This document shows positions 1 through 11,900 of a stretch of DNA of 64,000 nt, in pieces. The stretch's first letter is position 1; the number at the start of each line of letters is the position of its first letter. The translations under genes and the position numbers were made by a program. Source of the stretch: Hemerocallis citrina. Lineage: Eukaryota; Streptophyta; Magnoliopsida; Asparagales; Asphodelaceae. The notes below the pieces were generated by a model. The model was not told the origin of the DNA and searched no databases. It worked only from the letters and a program-made list of their open reading frames with translations. The stretch covers positions 372,001 through 436,000 of the forward strand of contig JACEHZ010000596.1 of NCBI GenBank assembly GCA_017893485.1. Reading direction: 5' to 3'.

Positions 1-711
1 ACGAAGGAATAGATTAAGAAGATCCCACAATGTATCGACAACTTGTTGGAAGTCTTATCTATTTAACAATGACAAGACCGGATATCGCCTTCGTAGTTGA
101 AGTAGTGAGTCGATACATGCAGAACCCAAAGAAGCCTCACTTGGAAGCAATTTGGTGTATCTTAAGGTATGTAAAAGAAACAATTGACTTTGGTCCATGT
201 ACAGGAAAGACAGGGAATATGAAGTAGTCGGTTATTGCAATGCCGACTATGCTGGAGATCACGACACCCAAAGATCTACAATCGACTATGCCTTTAACCT
301 GGGGTCAGCAGCTGGTTCATGGTGTAGCAAAAGACAATCCACAGTGTCATTGTCAACCACAAAAACAGAATATCAATCAACGGTAATGGCAACTCAAGAA
401 AGATCATGGCTGGTGCAGTTGATGAAAGAGATCTACAACAGCCAATAGATTATTCTGTGAGTCTATATTGTGATAATTTATCAATTATCAGATTCGCAGA
501 AAATTCACTATTTCTCACAAGAACGAAGCATATAGAAGTACTTCATCATTTCTTGACAGAGACGGTACTAAATGAAGAAATTTGGATGGAGTCGGTCAAG
601 ACCGAAAAGCAAGTAGCAGATATTTTCACCAAAGGACTGAACTCATCCAAGTTAGGAGAATTTCGGAAGCATCTGGGAATGATATCTAGAAAAGTTGCTG
701 AAGATGGGGAG
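1..711 (+). pseudogene. Ty1/copia pol, 3' end (RT tail and RNase H), frame-broken
   Basis: Three overlapping frames (30-227, 197-448, 406-717) together read as the end of a copia polyprotein. The order is the RT connection motif (VGSLIYLTMTRPDIAF), RNase H (NADYAGD, then [13 protein letters not shown]) and the C-terminal tail (TKHIEVLHHF, VADIFTKGL). The frame changes near 200-230 and again near 406-450, so no continuous protein is made. The 5' part of the element lies outside the window. The polypurine tract AAGATGGGGAG at 701-711 directly precedes an LTR start, which fixes the element's orientation and end. An intact enzyme would be cytoplasmic retrotransposon reverse transcriptase/RNase H; this copy is dead. 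Confidence 0.9.
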
Positions 712-1025
712 TGTTAAGAATCATCCCCAAATTTCTAGACTACTTACTCTAGAAAGTTCAACATATGGACTAATCTTGAAATACCCCAAATTTTCAGGTG
801 ATTATTGAAAATTCAATATTATGACTTTTTTAAATATTTTAAATATCAATAATTTTTATGTTATTTTGCAAATATTATAAATCTGAGTATTTAAGGGTGA
901 AAGTTGATTTATGGGGTTTTGTGGAAAAGAAGTTAGGTTTTCCTTCTTTCTCTCCTTCCTTCTTTTCTTCCTTCCTTCTTTTCTTCCCCTTCGTACGGCC
1001 ACTAGACAGAAAAGAAGGAAATGTA

Positions 1026-1030
<5 letters not shown>

Positions 1031-1068
<38 letters not shown>

Positions 1069-1069
1069 G
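1031..1069. repeat. (GA)n microsatellite
   Basis: An almost pure GA run lies inside the gypsy-type solo LTR. It produces an RERERE-type reading frame on the plus strand and a serine/leucine-rich frame on the minus strand, neither of which looks like a real protein. Confidence 0.9.
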
Positions 1070-1501
1070 ATGATAATGATGACGATGCTAGTGGTGATGA
1101 TGAACAATGGCGAATAAAAGCATGGAAAGAAATGGTTGGTTAAGGATGTCATCATTGTAGACAAGTTAGAACTAATATTAGATTTCTTAGTTAAAGTGAG
1201 TGGTAATTCATATACTTCATTTATAAATTTATTTACAATGATTTAATTTGTGATTTATGAATTGGGCTAATAATTGGTTCTTCTATGATTTTATTTGTAA
1301 ATGTGAATTGTCAATTCAAGTTTATTGCAGATATTGGTATAAATTACTTATGTTCTTTTTTATGTCTTTTGTCGTTTTCGTGGTGATTGTTGTCATCATG
1401 TATTTATGGTTGAATTATTGGTTATGCAAAGAAGTTGTATTGACATTTGTGCAATCAAGTATTTCTCATATAACTCGGATGAGATGCATAACTTTGATGA
1501 G

Positions 1502-1503
<2 letters not shown>

Positions 1504-1542
<39 letters not shown>
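1504..1542. repeat. (TA)n microsatellite
   Basis: A pure TA run of about 39 bases inside the gypsy-type solo LTR. Confidence 0.95.
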
Positions 1543-1545
<3 letters not shown>

Positions 1546-2127
1546 GCATGAGTAGGGGGCATATCTAAAATCTATTTAAATACTTGTATATGATTATTTA
1601 CATAGTATGAGATGTGTAAATCATTAAACAAGTATTGCACTAGGTATCTTGCATAGCTTACTTGTATGATCACCTTATTTGTTGTTGGATTTGTATTTGA
1701 AGTTTGTTTTCCAAGTTTTTATGAAGTTTTTGGTTATTTTTCTTTGTTTTTATGGTATATGTTGAACTCACTAGGCAAAAGTTTATCCCACCACAGTTTC
1801 TTGCAGGATTAGGGTGTAGATCGTTGAGTGTTTGATCTTTCTTTGGATTGAAGGTTCGAAGGTTTTAGTAGGTTCATGTTTATTTGATGGATATTTGATT
1901 ATTATTGATATATTTATCATCATGTGAGAACTAATTTTGTGAAAGAACATTTGAGAAGATAATTCATAGAATGATTTCTTCTTATCTGTTGGCTAATGTC
2001 CCCAATTTAAGTGTTAGAGTTTGGGGCGTTACATATCTCTTAGCCTCATAATTAATATCCAGAATCTTCCCAACAGTTTAGTTCATTTAATGGAGAATTC
2101 TCCCACCGACCTAACCCAGCTATGTAT

Positions 2128-2135
2128 TATAAATA
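2128..2135 (+). promoter_or_regulatory. TATA box of the split copia LTR
   Basis: TATAAATA followed by CCCCC lies in the middle piece of the LTR, where an LTR U3 promoter is expected. The copia element at 53353 has the same TATAAATACACCC arrangement. The later insertion at 2152 separates this promoter from its downstream U5, so it is unlikely to drive an element transcript now. Confidence 0.5.
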
Positions 2136-2151
2136 CCCCCTTAGAGGTTGG

Positions 2152-2818
2152 TGTTAGGGAATTACTTCCTGACATGATTAATATGAACCGCCAAACAAAT
2201 ACTAGATCGCACAAATCACACCAAGCACACAAGAATTGTCCCGGTTAGGGCTTTCACCTTAATCCGGGGAGGAAGAACCGAGATATTATTTAACTAAAGA
2301 AGATAGAAGAATATTACAATTCTCACTACGACCCTCTCTCAAGCCTAACTGGAACTACTAGTTGTTTACAATGGAGAATCTTTCACCTCTCAGATGAAGT
2401 ACTCACTTCTTCTATTCAACACTTAATAGAATCATATCTTTATTTTAGTCGTTTAAATTGATTATACAGAGATCTAGAAAAAACATAAATTGATACACTT
2501 GATACATTAAACATCCGATGTATACAAAAGAGATAACCATACAAGGAGAGTCATATGATCTAACTTGATGAAGAAGTCGAATTCCAAACGAATCACCCAG
2601 ACCCGCAACCCGAACACAAGCTTTAGCCGCTCGCGGTCGACCGCACTTGGTCTCGAAAATTCCAGAAGGGGTGTCTGTCGACTATACTATCGACCGCACA
2701 TGCCTCTGTTGCTGCTTCAACATCTTATCATCTCCAATCATTGTCGCTTCAATTCCTCTCTTGTAACAGCATCTTCTTTTCACTTCAGATTGAGTATGCA
2801 AGACATATAAACCCAACA
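2152..2818 (-). repeat. 3' LTR of the deleted copia element
   Basis: On the minus strand it begins TGTTGGGTTTATATG after the polypurine tract AAGGTGGAGAT and ends with TAACA. It has one GCGGTCGACCGC palindrome at 2633-2644. It aligns along its length with 4389-5125. Confidence 0.9.
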
Positions 2819-3369
2819 ATCTCCACCTTGGACTGCATACGAATGAATTCACACGTGTGATTTACTATTCTAGACACTTGATCTCTAAACAACCCGGTTT
2901 TATGACTTCTTCTACTAGTTGAATCTACCTCAACCTGTTTTCCTCTAACTGTATGCCCCCTTCAAGGGCATACCCCAATAGATGTTATCATGGATGTGCC
3001 ACCCTCCACACAAACTCCACCTACCCCATGGATCTTTTCACCTTCCAACGGTATTCGTACGTTGCAGTCTCGCTTTGGTGATTCTAGTGACGACATACTA
3101 GATGATGCTTCAGGAACAATGGGCTTCCAAACACTCGGCCGAGTTTTTCTGCTCCCACAAAGTTGGTAGAGGTTGTGCTGACCCTGCCCAATCTCCCTCT
3201 TATCCTTCATCACCTTACGACTACTCTCCCAAACTAACAAAACTCCTCATCGAGCTGTGTACTTGCATCCTCAAGAATCAAAAGTTTCCAAGTATATCAA
3301 ATTCTACTTCAATATTGGAATATGCATGACCTTTTCTAATGTGAACCCTTTAACATCTGGCATCTCTAA

Positions 3370-4355
3370 TTAAACCGTTCCCTCACCCATCACTTCACAA
3401 ATCTCATCAATCTCCGTTCTCACACTATGGCTTGTTGTAAACTTGTAAGTAGAAAACAACTCCCTATTAGAACAAATATAAGAACAACTTTTCGAATCAA
3501 GATACCAACTCGAATCCACATTTGAAGAACTTGAAATAAGAAGACATAATTCAAATTTATCAAATTCACTTGAACCGGTGGCATCAGTTATTGGTCTGAT
3601 CACCTCCTGCAGTAGTACCCTTCTGACTCAGTCACTTGCGAAAGTTTCTCTTGTAATTCTCAATCCCTCTACAATGATGGCAACAGATCATACCCTTGTA
3701 TGCCCTATCCCAATGAAGTATCATCATTCACAAACAAACAACCTGCAGAAATAGCCCCCCCTTTATGAATCTCCTTCTTCAGTTTATATTCCTTCAAATC
3801 CTTAATCACCCCGACTACTGTAAGTGTTTCCTTGGAAGATTTTCCGTATAGCATGGTAGTTATCAAGTGATCATAAGAAACTGGCAGTGAATATATCAAG
3901 TTGAAAGTTTTATCCACTTAGCTAAGATCATCAACGTTAACTATCTTCAGTTCAGATTTTACCTTATCGAACTCCAGAATATGATCTTGAAAATGGGTAC
4001 TTTCCTTCACTGAGAAACGAAATAACTTCCTCTTCCAGTATATCTGATCCAACAACGACGATTCTGAGTAGTCAGATTTGAGTTTCGCCCATAGACTCGC
4101 CACACTTTTCTTCTAAAGAATATTACACTTGACTTCATCCGCCAATGGCAACCAAATTAAATTCAAGGTCTCCAAATAAATCTCATCCCACTTCTCTTGT
4201 TTCATGCCGGTTGACTTCTTTTCTTCTAGGACAAGATGCAAGTCCTTCTGAACTAATACATCGTACATGTCCACCTTCCATAGATTAAAGTTGATCTTAC
4301 CATTAAACTGCTTGATTTTTGTCTTTTGATCTGCCATCTTCTCCAAGAAACTCAA
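3370..4355 (-). pseudogene. Copia gag and protease remnant
   Basis: Minus-strand frames read in order. 4355-4113 is the gag N-terminus (MADQKTKIKQFNG, FNLWKVDMYDVLVQ). 4103-3918 and 3917-3705 are gag middle (WAKLKSDY, YWKRKLFRF, LIYSLPVSYDHLITTMLYG). 3603-3370 is a protease-like piece (SSWYLDSKSCSYIC, where a functional copia protease would have a D-S/T-G-A core). Stops and frame changes separate the pieces, and the protease core has lost its glycine (DSKS). Nothing downstream of protease remains. Confidence 0.8.
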
Positions 4356-4388
4356 ACAAACTCACGAACCAGATAGTCTGATACCACT

Positions 4389-5125
4389 TGTTACGAAATT
4401 ATTCCCTCTAGAGGATCTTGTTGAGTTTTCGACACGATCAATACAAACCACTAAGCAAATACTATATTACACCAATCACACAAAGCACACAAGAATTGTT
4501 CCAGTTAGGGCTTTCAACTTAATCCGGGGAGAAAGAACTGAGATACTATTCAGCTAGAGAAGATACAAGAATATTATAATTCCCACCATGACCCTCTCTC
4601 AAGCCTAATCGGAACTACTTGCTGTTTACAATGGAGAATCTCTCACCGCTCAGATGAAGTACATTCTTTTTCTATTTGGCACTCAATAGAATCATATCTT
4701 TCTTTTAGCCATTTACATTGATTATATAGAGATCTAGAGAAACCCTTATTTGATACACTTGATACATTAACCATCCGACGTACACTGAAGAGATAACCAT
4801 ACAAGGAGAGTCGTACCATCTAACTTGATGAAGAAGTCCGATTCCAAACAAATCACCCAAACCCGCAACTCAAACACAAGCTTCAGCCGCTCGCGGTCGA
4901 CTGCACATCTTGCGGTCGACCGCACTTGGTCTCACCAATAGAGGGGGTGTCACTCAACTATACATTCGACCGCACATGCCTCTGTTGTTGCTTCAGCTGC
5001 TTCTCATCTCCAATCATTGTCGTTCAACTGCTTCTTATCTCCAATCATTGTCGCTTCGATTCCTCTCTAGTAACATCGTCTACTCTTCACTTCGGATTGA
5101 GTATACAAGACATCTAAACCCAAGA
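4389..5125 (-). repeat. 5' LTR of the deleted copia element
   Basis: Read on the minus strand it starts TCTTGGGTTT (first bases mutated from TGTTGGGTTT) and ends CGTAACA next to the tRNA-Met primer site. It carries the palindrome GCGGTCGACCGC at 4912-4923 and a near copy at 4893-4904. It also has a short tandem duplication around 4985-5060 (CTTCTCATCTCCAATCATTG type) that is absent from the other LTR and explains part of the length difference. Confidence 0.9.
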
Positions 5126-5398
5126 GTTGGTTGTATGCATCAAGCTCCTAAGTAGACACTAAGTGTGTAGTGTATGTGCTGGGCGGTTTGCGTGCAGATA
5201 GTGAGTGGAGCGTGACATCATCCCAGGTAGAAAGTGTGTCATGTGAGTTAGATGAGTTTGAGTTGATTGCGTGTGTTTGTATGTTACAAGCCTCTTTTGT
5301 GAAATATAAATTTTGTATTGTGATCGTGCATTCTTGATTCTACATAGTGCACTCCACAGTTGCAAAATTTGCAAATCACGAATTATTCGTGAACAACA

Positions 5399-5913
5399 GA
5401 TGGAGATGACCCACTAATCCTTGACGATCAATATGACAATGAGAATGACAATGTTGGTAAATGGTAGTGAAGGTGATAACAAAGATGTAGCATAGGATGG
5501 TGATGGTACAGATGAAATGGACTTCCGGGGTGGGGGGAAGGTCTGGTCTCTTTGATTTAAAAAAAGCATTTTTATGAAACTATTCTCACAGATATAATAC
5601 TGTTACATAACTATTCCTACCAAATTTTGAGCAGAGACTATATTAACCTAACACATATATACTAATGTCACTTAATTTATTTAAGGAAGTTTTACAGAAA
5701 AAACCTAACATACCGTTGACAATCTCACACTGAAAGTATGTCGAGAACTAGGAAGTAAGTTATGCAAAGAGGATAACTGATACATAGACTTTGCCAAACT
5801 CAAAAGAGTTCCTTTTGCCCCCTTGTTTTATGATGAATAGTTTGACACAAAGAACAAATACAACATTACCAACAGAATCAACAATTAATTGAATGAGTAG
5901 AGGGCCATATCAA
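5399..5913. other. Intergenic stretch, 3' flank of 4CL
   Basis: This lies between the copia LTR end and the 4CL stop codon. The part next to 5914 must hold the 4CL 3' UTR. I see no canonical AATAAA on the minus strand in the first 150 bases. No coding or repeat signature is recognised. Confidence 0.5.
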
Positions 5914-8900
5914 TCAAGAAGCACCGGCAATTCTGGCTCTCAAATCCTTCCGTAGTATCTTTCCTGAAGGGGACTTGGGAATGGCAAGGACGAAGTAGAC
6001 CTTGTGCAACCTCTTGTAAAATACAACCTGTAAGATACATTATATAGATAAGAGATTATTTTTTCATTAAGGATAGAAGTTGAATTGAAAAGGAAAAAAG
6101 AAGCAAAATCTAAGTATTTGTAAGAAGAAGATTTTGGCTATATTAATTTTGTACAACTGTGCGAAGGCAACAGTCTTTAAATCACAGTACCTGCTTGGAT
6201 ATGAACTCTTTTATGGCTTCCTCTGTGATATCAGAATCTTGAGAAGGAACGATGAAAGCTACTGGGACTTCGCCAGCAACTTCATCCTTTTGCCTTCAAT
6301 CCCCAAAAATGATATACATGCATATAAATTGATATGATTAATTATATATTCTTTAATATTCAATTAATGCTGTAACTAGATACAACATGGAGTTGTGCTT
6401 ACGGGATCACAGCTGCATCGGCAATGGAGGGGTGGCTGATTAAAAGTGCCTCTAACTCTGCTGGTGGCACCTGCATCAATTTTGCAGTTTACAGTCAGAA
6501 CCAGTTGAATTATGCTTAATTATCTTTATAAAACCGTTCAAAGGGCTACAGTAACAGAGTACTTGCCAACGTAACATAATATGTTTGTGTAACAATGTAC
6601 ATACCCTACAATGGTTCTCATTTTGGGCAATGCTTATTACCTGGAAGCCTTTGAATTTGATAAGCTCCTTCACTCTGTCAACAATAAAGACTTCGTCGTC
6701 GTCATCAACATAGCCAACATCTCCAGTATGCAACCAACCCTCCATGTCTATTGTTGCAGCTGTTGCCTCCGGATCATTTAGGTATCCTGTACAGAAAGTG
6801 GCCGAGGAAATTATGTTGATAAAGACCTTTAACAGAACTCATTCATTTTAATATAGATTATGATCTACTTCTAGTCTCCAATCTGACAATTAAAAGCACT
6901 CAATAATTCAGGATGCCCCGTAACCCTATTCAATACAGGAAATTGAGTCGATACTAGTTCTTAGATGAGAAGAAGGTCGATGTCACAGTTATTTTACTAT
7001 TTCAATTTGAAGTACGAAAACAGATACCGACTAGCAATATAATTGCTCGACAAACAAACAAAATGGTGTACTTGGGATTATTCATTATTGGATTCCTATC
7101 ATCAATGATCCGAATTAGGATCCAATATTGGATCCATGTCCTACCGAGGAAGATAGCGAATCTATTTTGGAGGATATATTCCCTAAAATTAAAAGCCAAT
7201 TCGGATGGCTCTGTGGGGTTATTTATTACAACAGGTAAAATGCCATATATCCCTATATGTAATGGAGGCCGACCAATGCTGATCAATTGTAGTATTTACT
7301 TATTACAATACCTTTCATGATTTGGGGACCACGAATGCAAATTTCACCGGGTTGGTTGCGCCCGAGAGAGAGACCCGTTTCCGGATCCACAACTTTGAGA
7401 TCTGCATTCCGTACCACCGTCCCGCATGAACCCGACTTTGCATCCGTTGGGTTCTTGGCAAATCCCGGACACATTGATATCACCGGACCAGCCTCCGTCA
7501 TCCCATAGCCCTGCAGAAATTTTTTTAAAAAAAGAACAGAGAAATTAAAACAATCAGGGTTTATTTTCTTTGAAGAAAACAAACAAGGGGTTATTTGATA
7601 AGATAAAAATTGCAACAAAAAAAAAATGTCGACCAATATGTATGAGTCACACATATATAGCAATGAGTTTCTTGTAAAATAAAAAAGTGGGGGAATAAAT
7701 AACTCTATATAAACTGTACATGAAGTCTTAATAAGGAGGTTTTCGTAAATCTTCGATCGAGGTAAGTAAAGATAGAAAATTAAAGAAGAGTAATGCTTTA
7801 GCCACTACCAATTTCACTATCATTCTCTTCACTACCTTAGGTGGCATACTCCTATTGGAGAGTTTCCCCACCTACTCTATCTTTCTCTACCTATTGGAGT
7901 GTGACACCTAAGATAGTGAAAAGAAATGTAGTGAAATTAGTAGTGGCTGTAGCATTACTCATTAAAGAATAAAAACTCTGGCATGAAACAAACGATTCGT
8001 CAATAATGTTCCCGATTGAGATTTCAAATTAAATAACAGATTAAACACTATTGAGATTCGTTTTATTTCTCACAGTATCTCTCTCCACATCTTAACTTTC
8101 CTTTGTTTCACATCTATATAATAAAACACAAAGAAAGCTATCAAGTGGCTCTCCTTCGAACCCTCCAAAATCAAAGATTCAGAAACAATTTAACAAAACA
8201 CATTTTTCTTCCAAAAAGTTTTTCTCTAAAATTCAAATTCAAATCTCAATAACAACTCCTTTATTTATTTAAAGTTTCCCATTCTCTCTCTCTCTCAATA
8301 ACAACTCCTTTATTTATTTAATGCTTTATTTATTTAAAGTTTACCATTGTATTTAGACATGTTCATAGTGGTTATGGGATTATGGTAAGCTCTATAAAAC
8401 CTATATGATAACAAGGTTTGTCCGTTAACACGTGCCTACGGCACGTCTTTGGAACGTCGCACCTGGTTTGATTATATAAAATAATTTTGGAGGTCCTACG
8501 ACACTCAAGAAAGCAGTATTGCTACCTCAATTAATTTTTTGGACCTCCAAAACCATTTTATATAATCAAACCAGGTGCACCGTTCCGAAGATGTGTCGTA
8601 GGCATGTGTCAACGGGCAAACCTAGTATATATATATATATATATGGAAGAATGCCTTAGTTTCATTTGTAAATCTATCAACGCATGTGACGCACGTACAT
8701 AACTAATATGAATGATGTATCAGGTTCGAGTCCTCACTACGTCAGTGTTTTTATTTTTTTTAAAACAATATTAAGGCGTGCATCGCACGTGTAAATTACT
8801 AGTATATATATATGAGTAATATTCCGTTGTGCACTAGGTCTTCGTGTGTACACATGTGCACTCAACCTTCTCACCTTCGTTTATTCCACCTTTTCCTTCA

Positions 8901-11900
8901 ACAAAAAAAAAAACCATTCTCGCCTTCGTATCGACGATCCGAACCGTTCAAATTGATCTACATATCTAAATTAGTCTAAATATGTAAAATTAAATCATTT
9001 TAAATTCATTTGCCCATCCATTGAAGTATTACAAAATCGTATGGCTGAAAAATCGTTATTTTTTATAGTCACATGATGGCTATATATATATATATATACA
9101 TATACATATACATATATATATATATATATATATAGGAAAATGCTAATATGTGATGGGTGAGATGAAAATGTATTTTGTGAGATGAGCAATTTGAATCATC
9201 CAAATCTCGATCACACCGTTCACATCATTCTACATATCATATAGATGGTGTGTACAAAATTTCAAGCGATTTGGAGACCTCTAGCCTATGCATCAAAGCA
9301 TTCAAATAAATACATATATATGTATTTCGCACCATCTTCATGATGTGTTGAACGATTTGATGCAAAGGCTAGAGGTCTCCAAATGGCTTAAAATTTTGTA
9401 TACACCATCTAGATGACATGTAGAATGATGTGAACGGTGTGATCAAGATTTGGATGATTCAAATCGTCCATCTCACACAAAAAATATTCTATCTCACCAT
9501 CTCGTAATAGCATGACTATATATATATATATATATATATAATAGCATGACTGACTCTCTCTCTCTATCTATATATACTAGTAATTTCACGTGCGATGCAC
9601 GTTTTGATAAAATGTTGGAGTTGAACGTGCGATACATGTAAGTCGGTAGTAATCAGCACTTGTGATGAATGCCTTAACTTTAAAAAAATTGGAGTTGAAC
9701 GGGCAATGCAAACAATTTTTTAAATTTTTTGACGGAAAAATCTTGAATTGTACGTACGGTGATGTGTTACGAAATAGATTTGGAGTTGCACGTGCGACGT
9801 ACGTATTTGCTTTGTGACAAAAAAATTTAAAAATTATTTGTTTGGTGAAGGAAAAAATTTTGATTTACACGCGTGATGCACATGTTAATAAATAGAGTTA
9901 GCATTACACGTGCAACGCATGTGTTTCGTTTGTGACAAAAAAATATTAAAAAATTATTTATTTAGTTACAAATTCAAAGTGACAAAGTGATAAACTCTCC
10001 CATTACTGCAACAGATATACACACAGATAGAGTGAGAGAACACACAGAGATAGAGAGAAAGATAGATCTCCCCATGATATCACGTGGCACTGTACACGCC
10101 TATGTATGTTAGACTGTCCCTTGATTACAAAGACTGGGAAAAAGCTCATAAATGAATATTAGCCAGGATTATTTTATGTCTAATATTAATGAGGCGATAT
10201 TTTATATATCTCTAATCTAATATCTAATCTAATATCATAATGAGAGAAGGTCTTCGTGTCTTTTGTAAATATTTTGTCAATCTACTAACCCGTGCAATAT
10301 ACATACATAATTATTATAAAGGAGATTCTAAGTTCAAATTCAGACTATGTCTAAATTTTTATTTTAAAAAACTATATTTATTAAGACGTGTATCTCACGT
10401 GTAAATTACTAGTGTAGATTAATGAGACGATTTAGACACTTATAACATGGAATTTTTTTATACACCACTTTTCATAATTATTTGTAGAAAAAGAATAATT
10501 GTCAAAATATTTATATTCGTGGACTCAAAGTTATTTCATTCTCATCGTTGGGACACGACCAGTTTAGTGCTAATTGTTTATAAAACTCGTCGTTCTCAAC
10601 GGTGAGTCCAGTTCAAAATTTTAAATGAAGACTCGTTATTATCAACGGCGATGACATTTATACTAAATTCGCTGTTGAGAACAACGAATTTAATTCAAAA
10701 TTTTCAAAGAAGACTAGCTGTTTCTAACAGCGATGACATTTATACTAGACTCACTGCTGGGAAGGATGTAAGAAATTTCATAGAGAGTGAAACATTCTGT
10801 TACACTTAGTGAATTTTCGGAGAAAAAAAACTCCTTGAAATTTTGTTTGAACTAAACTCGTCGTTTTCAACAACGAGTCTAGTGTAAATGTCCTCGCCGT
10901 TGGGAACGGAGGGTCTGTATTAAAATTTTTGGACTAAACTTGATGTTCCCAATAGCGAATCTAGTATAAATGTTTTTGCCGTTGGAAATGACGAGTCTTC
11001 ATGAACAAATTTGAACTGAACTTGCCATTGGGAACGGCGAGTTCCCCAAAAAAATTAGCACTAAATTCGTCGTATCCAAACGGTAAGCATGAAACAACTA
11101 AACTCACCGTTAAGAACGGCGAGATTAATTGTTGAGTCTACAAACATAAATACTTTGGTAACTGTTTTATAAGTACCAATAATTTCGAAAAATGGCATAT
11201 AAAAAAAAATTCAATAACATGGATCAATATCGCTCACATTTGGGCTCATCTATGTTCTGCATTTTCTTTTCTCTATCTGTACTTTTTCGTTGTTGGTAGC
11301 TGCGTAGTTTCGTTTGCATTTTTTTCTCCCTCTCTGTACTTAATTCTTTTTCGTTGATGATAGCTGTGTTGTTTCTTCGTTCACGTGGACCAATAGACAA
11401 TGCATAATTTTTTCCGTATCATGGAGTTTCCCTTTGCAGTGGTATTATATTCATACGTGACGTCACGGATTTGTGGAAATATATTGTATACATGTACAGA
11501 GATTTCTCACGATTTTAGTGAACACACATTCATACATGTTGAAAAGAAATGTGTTAATTTATGTTTTGGTGACTCATTATAACTTCCACGGATTTATTAG
11601 AGCATCTGTAGTTCAGATCCAATTTTTGGATATTTAGCAATTGAAAATGAGAAACATAGTTTTGCGCTGCGGTCGTCGACTACCAATTTTTATTTTTTTT
11701 TAATTTTTTGTTGAAATTGAAGGGCCAACAGGAAATGATCTCCCTTTTTTTTCCGACCGGACTAGAAATCATCTCCCTTCCGATGAAATGAGTATTTTTA
11801 TTTCTTTCTGAAAAATGGACTGGACGGGAAATAATTTCCCGTTTGATCTTTTTTATATAAAAAAAAAATCAAACGACAGAGAATAATTCCTCGTCCGATA

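Larger units (their letters stand above)
777..2033. mobile_element. Solo LTR, Ty3/gypsy type, nested in the copia LTR
   Basis: The left end TGAAATACCCCAAA and the right end TTTGGGGCGTTACA are imperfect inverted complements, as in plant gypsy LTRs beginning TGTAAYRCCCC. The flanks AATCT (772-776) and TATCT (2034-2038) match at four of five bases and look like a slightly decayed 5-bp TSD. No internal coding region or second LTR is present, so this is a solo LTR of 1,257 bp. It contains a GA microsatellite, a TA microsatellite and a few low-complexity reading frames that I do not treat as genes. Confidence 0.65.
2152..5125 (-). mobile_element. Internally deleted Ty1/copia element, TSD GTTGG
   Basis: Two direct LTR copies (2152-2818 and 4389-5125) bracket gag and protease remnants read on the minus strand. 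The 5-bp flanks are both GTTGG (2147-2151 and 5126-5130). Just inside the 5' LTR, 4372-4386 reads on the minus strand TGGTATCAGA, the initiator-Met tRNA primer site. Just inside the 3' LTR, AAGGTGGAGAT on the minus strand is the polypurine tract. Integrase, RT and RNase H are missing, so the copy is non-autonomous. The LTRs differ by many substitutions and indels (667 versus 737 bp), so the insertion is old. Its gag resembles that of the element at 53353. Confidence 0.93.
712..5398 (+). repeat. 3' LTR of the copia element, split by two nested insertions
   Basis: The LTR starts TGTTAAGAATC right after the polypurine tract and ends GTGAACAACA at 5398. Its own sequence is 712-776, 2039-2151 and 5131-5398, about 446 bp net. 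A gypsy-type solo LTR (777-2033) and a minus-strand copia derivative (2152-5125) account for the rest. The pieces rejoin in order: the TATA-type promoter sits in the middle piece and the U5-like end in the last. The left LTR and the element's own TSD lie outside the window, so the end at 5398 rests on the TG..CA rule and the change of sequence. Confidence 0.75.

Noticed and set aside
856..1568. Frames with Arg-Glu, Ser-Leu or Tyr-Ile repeats
   Set aside because: They are translations of GA and TA microsatellites inside an LTR.
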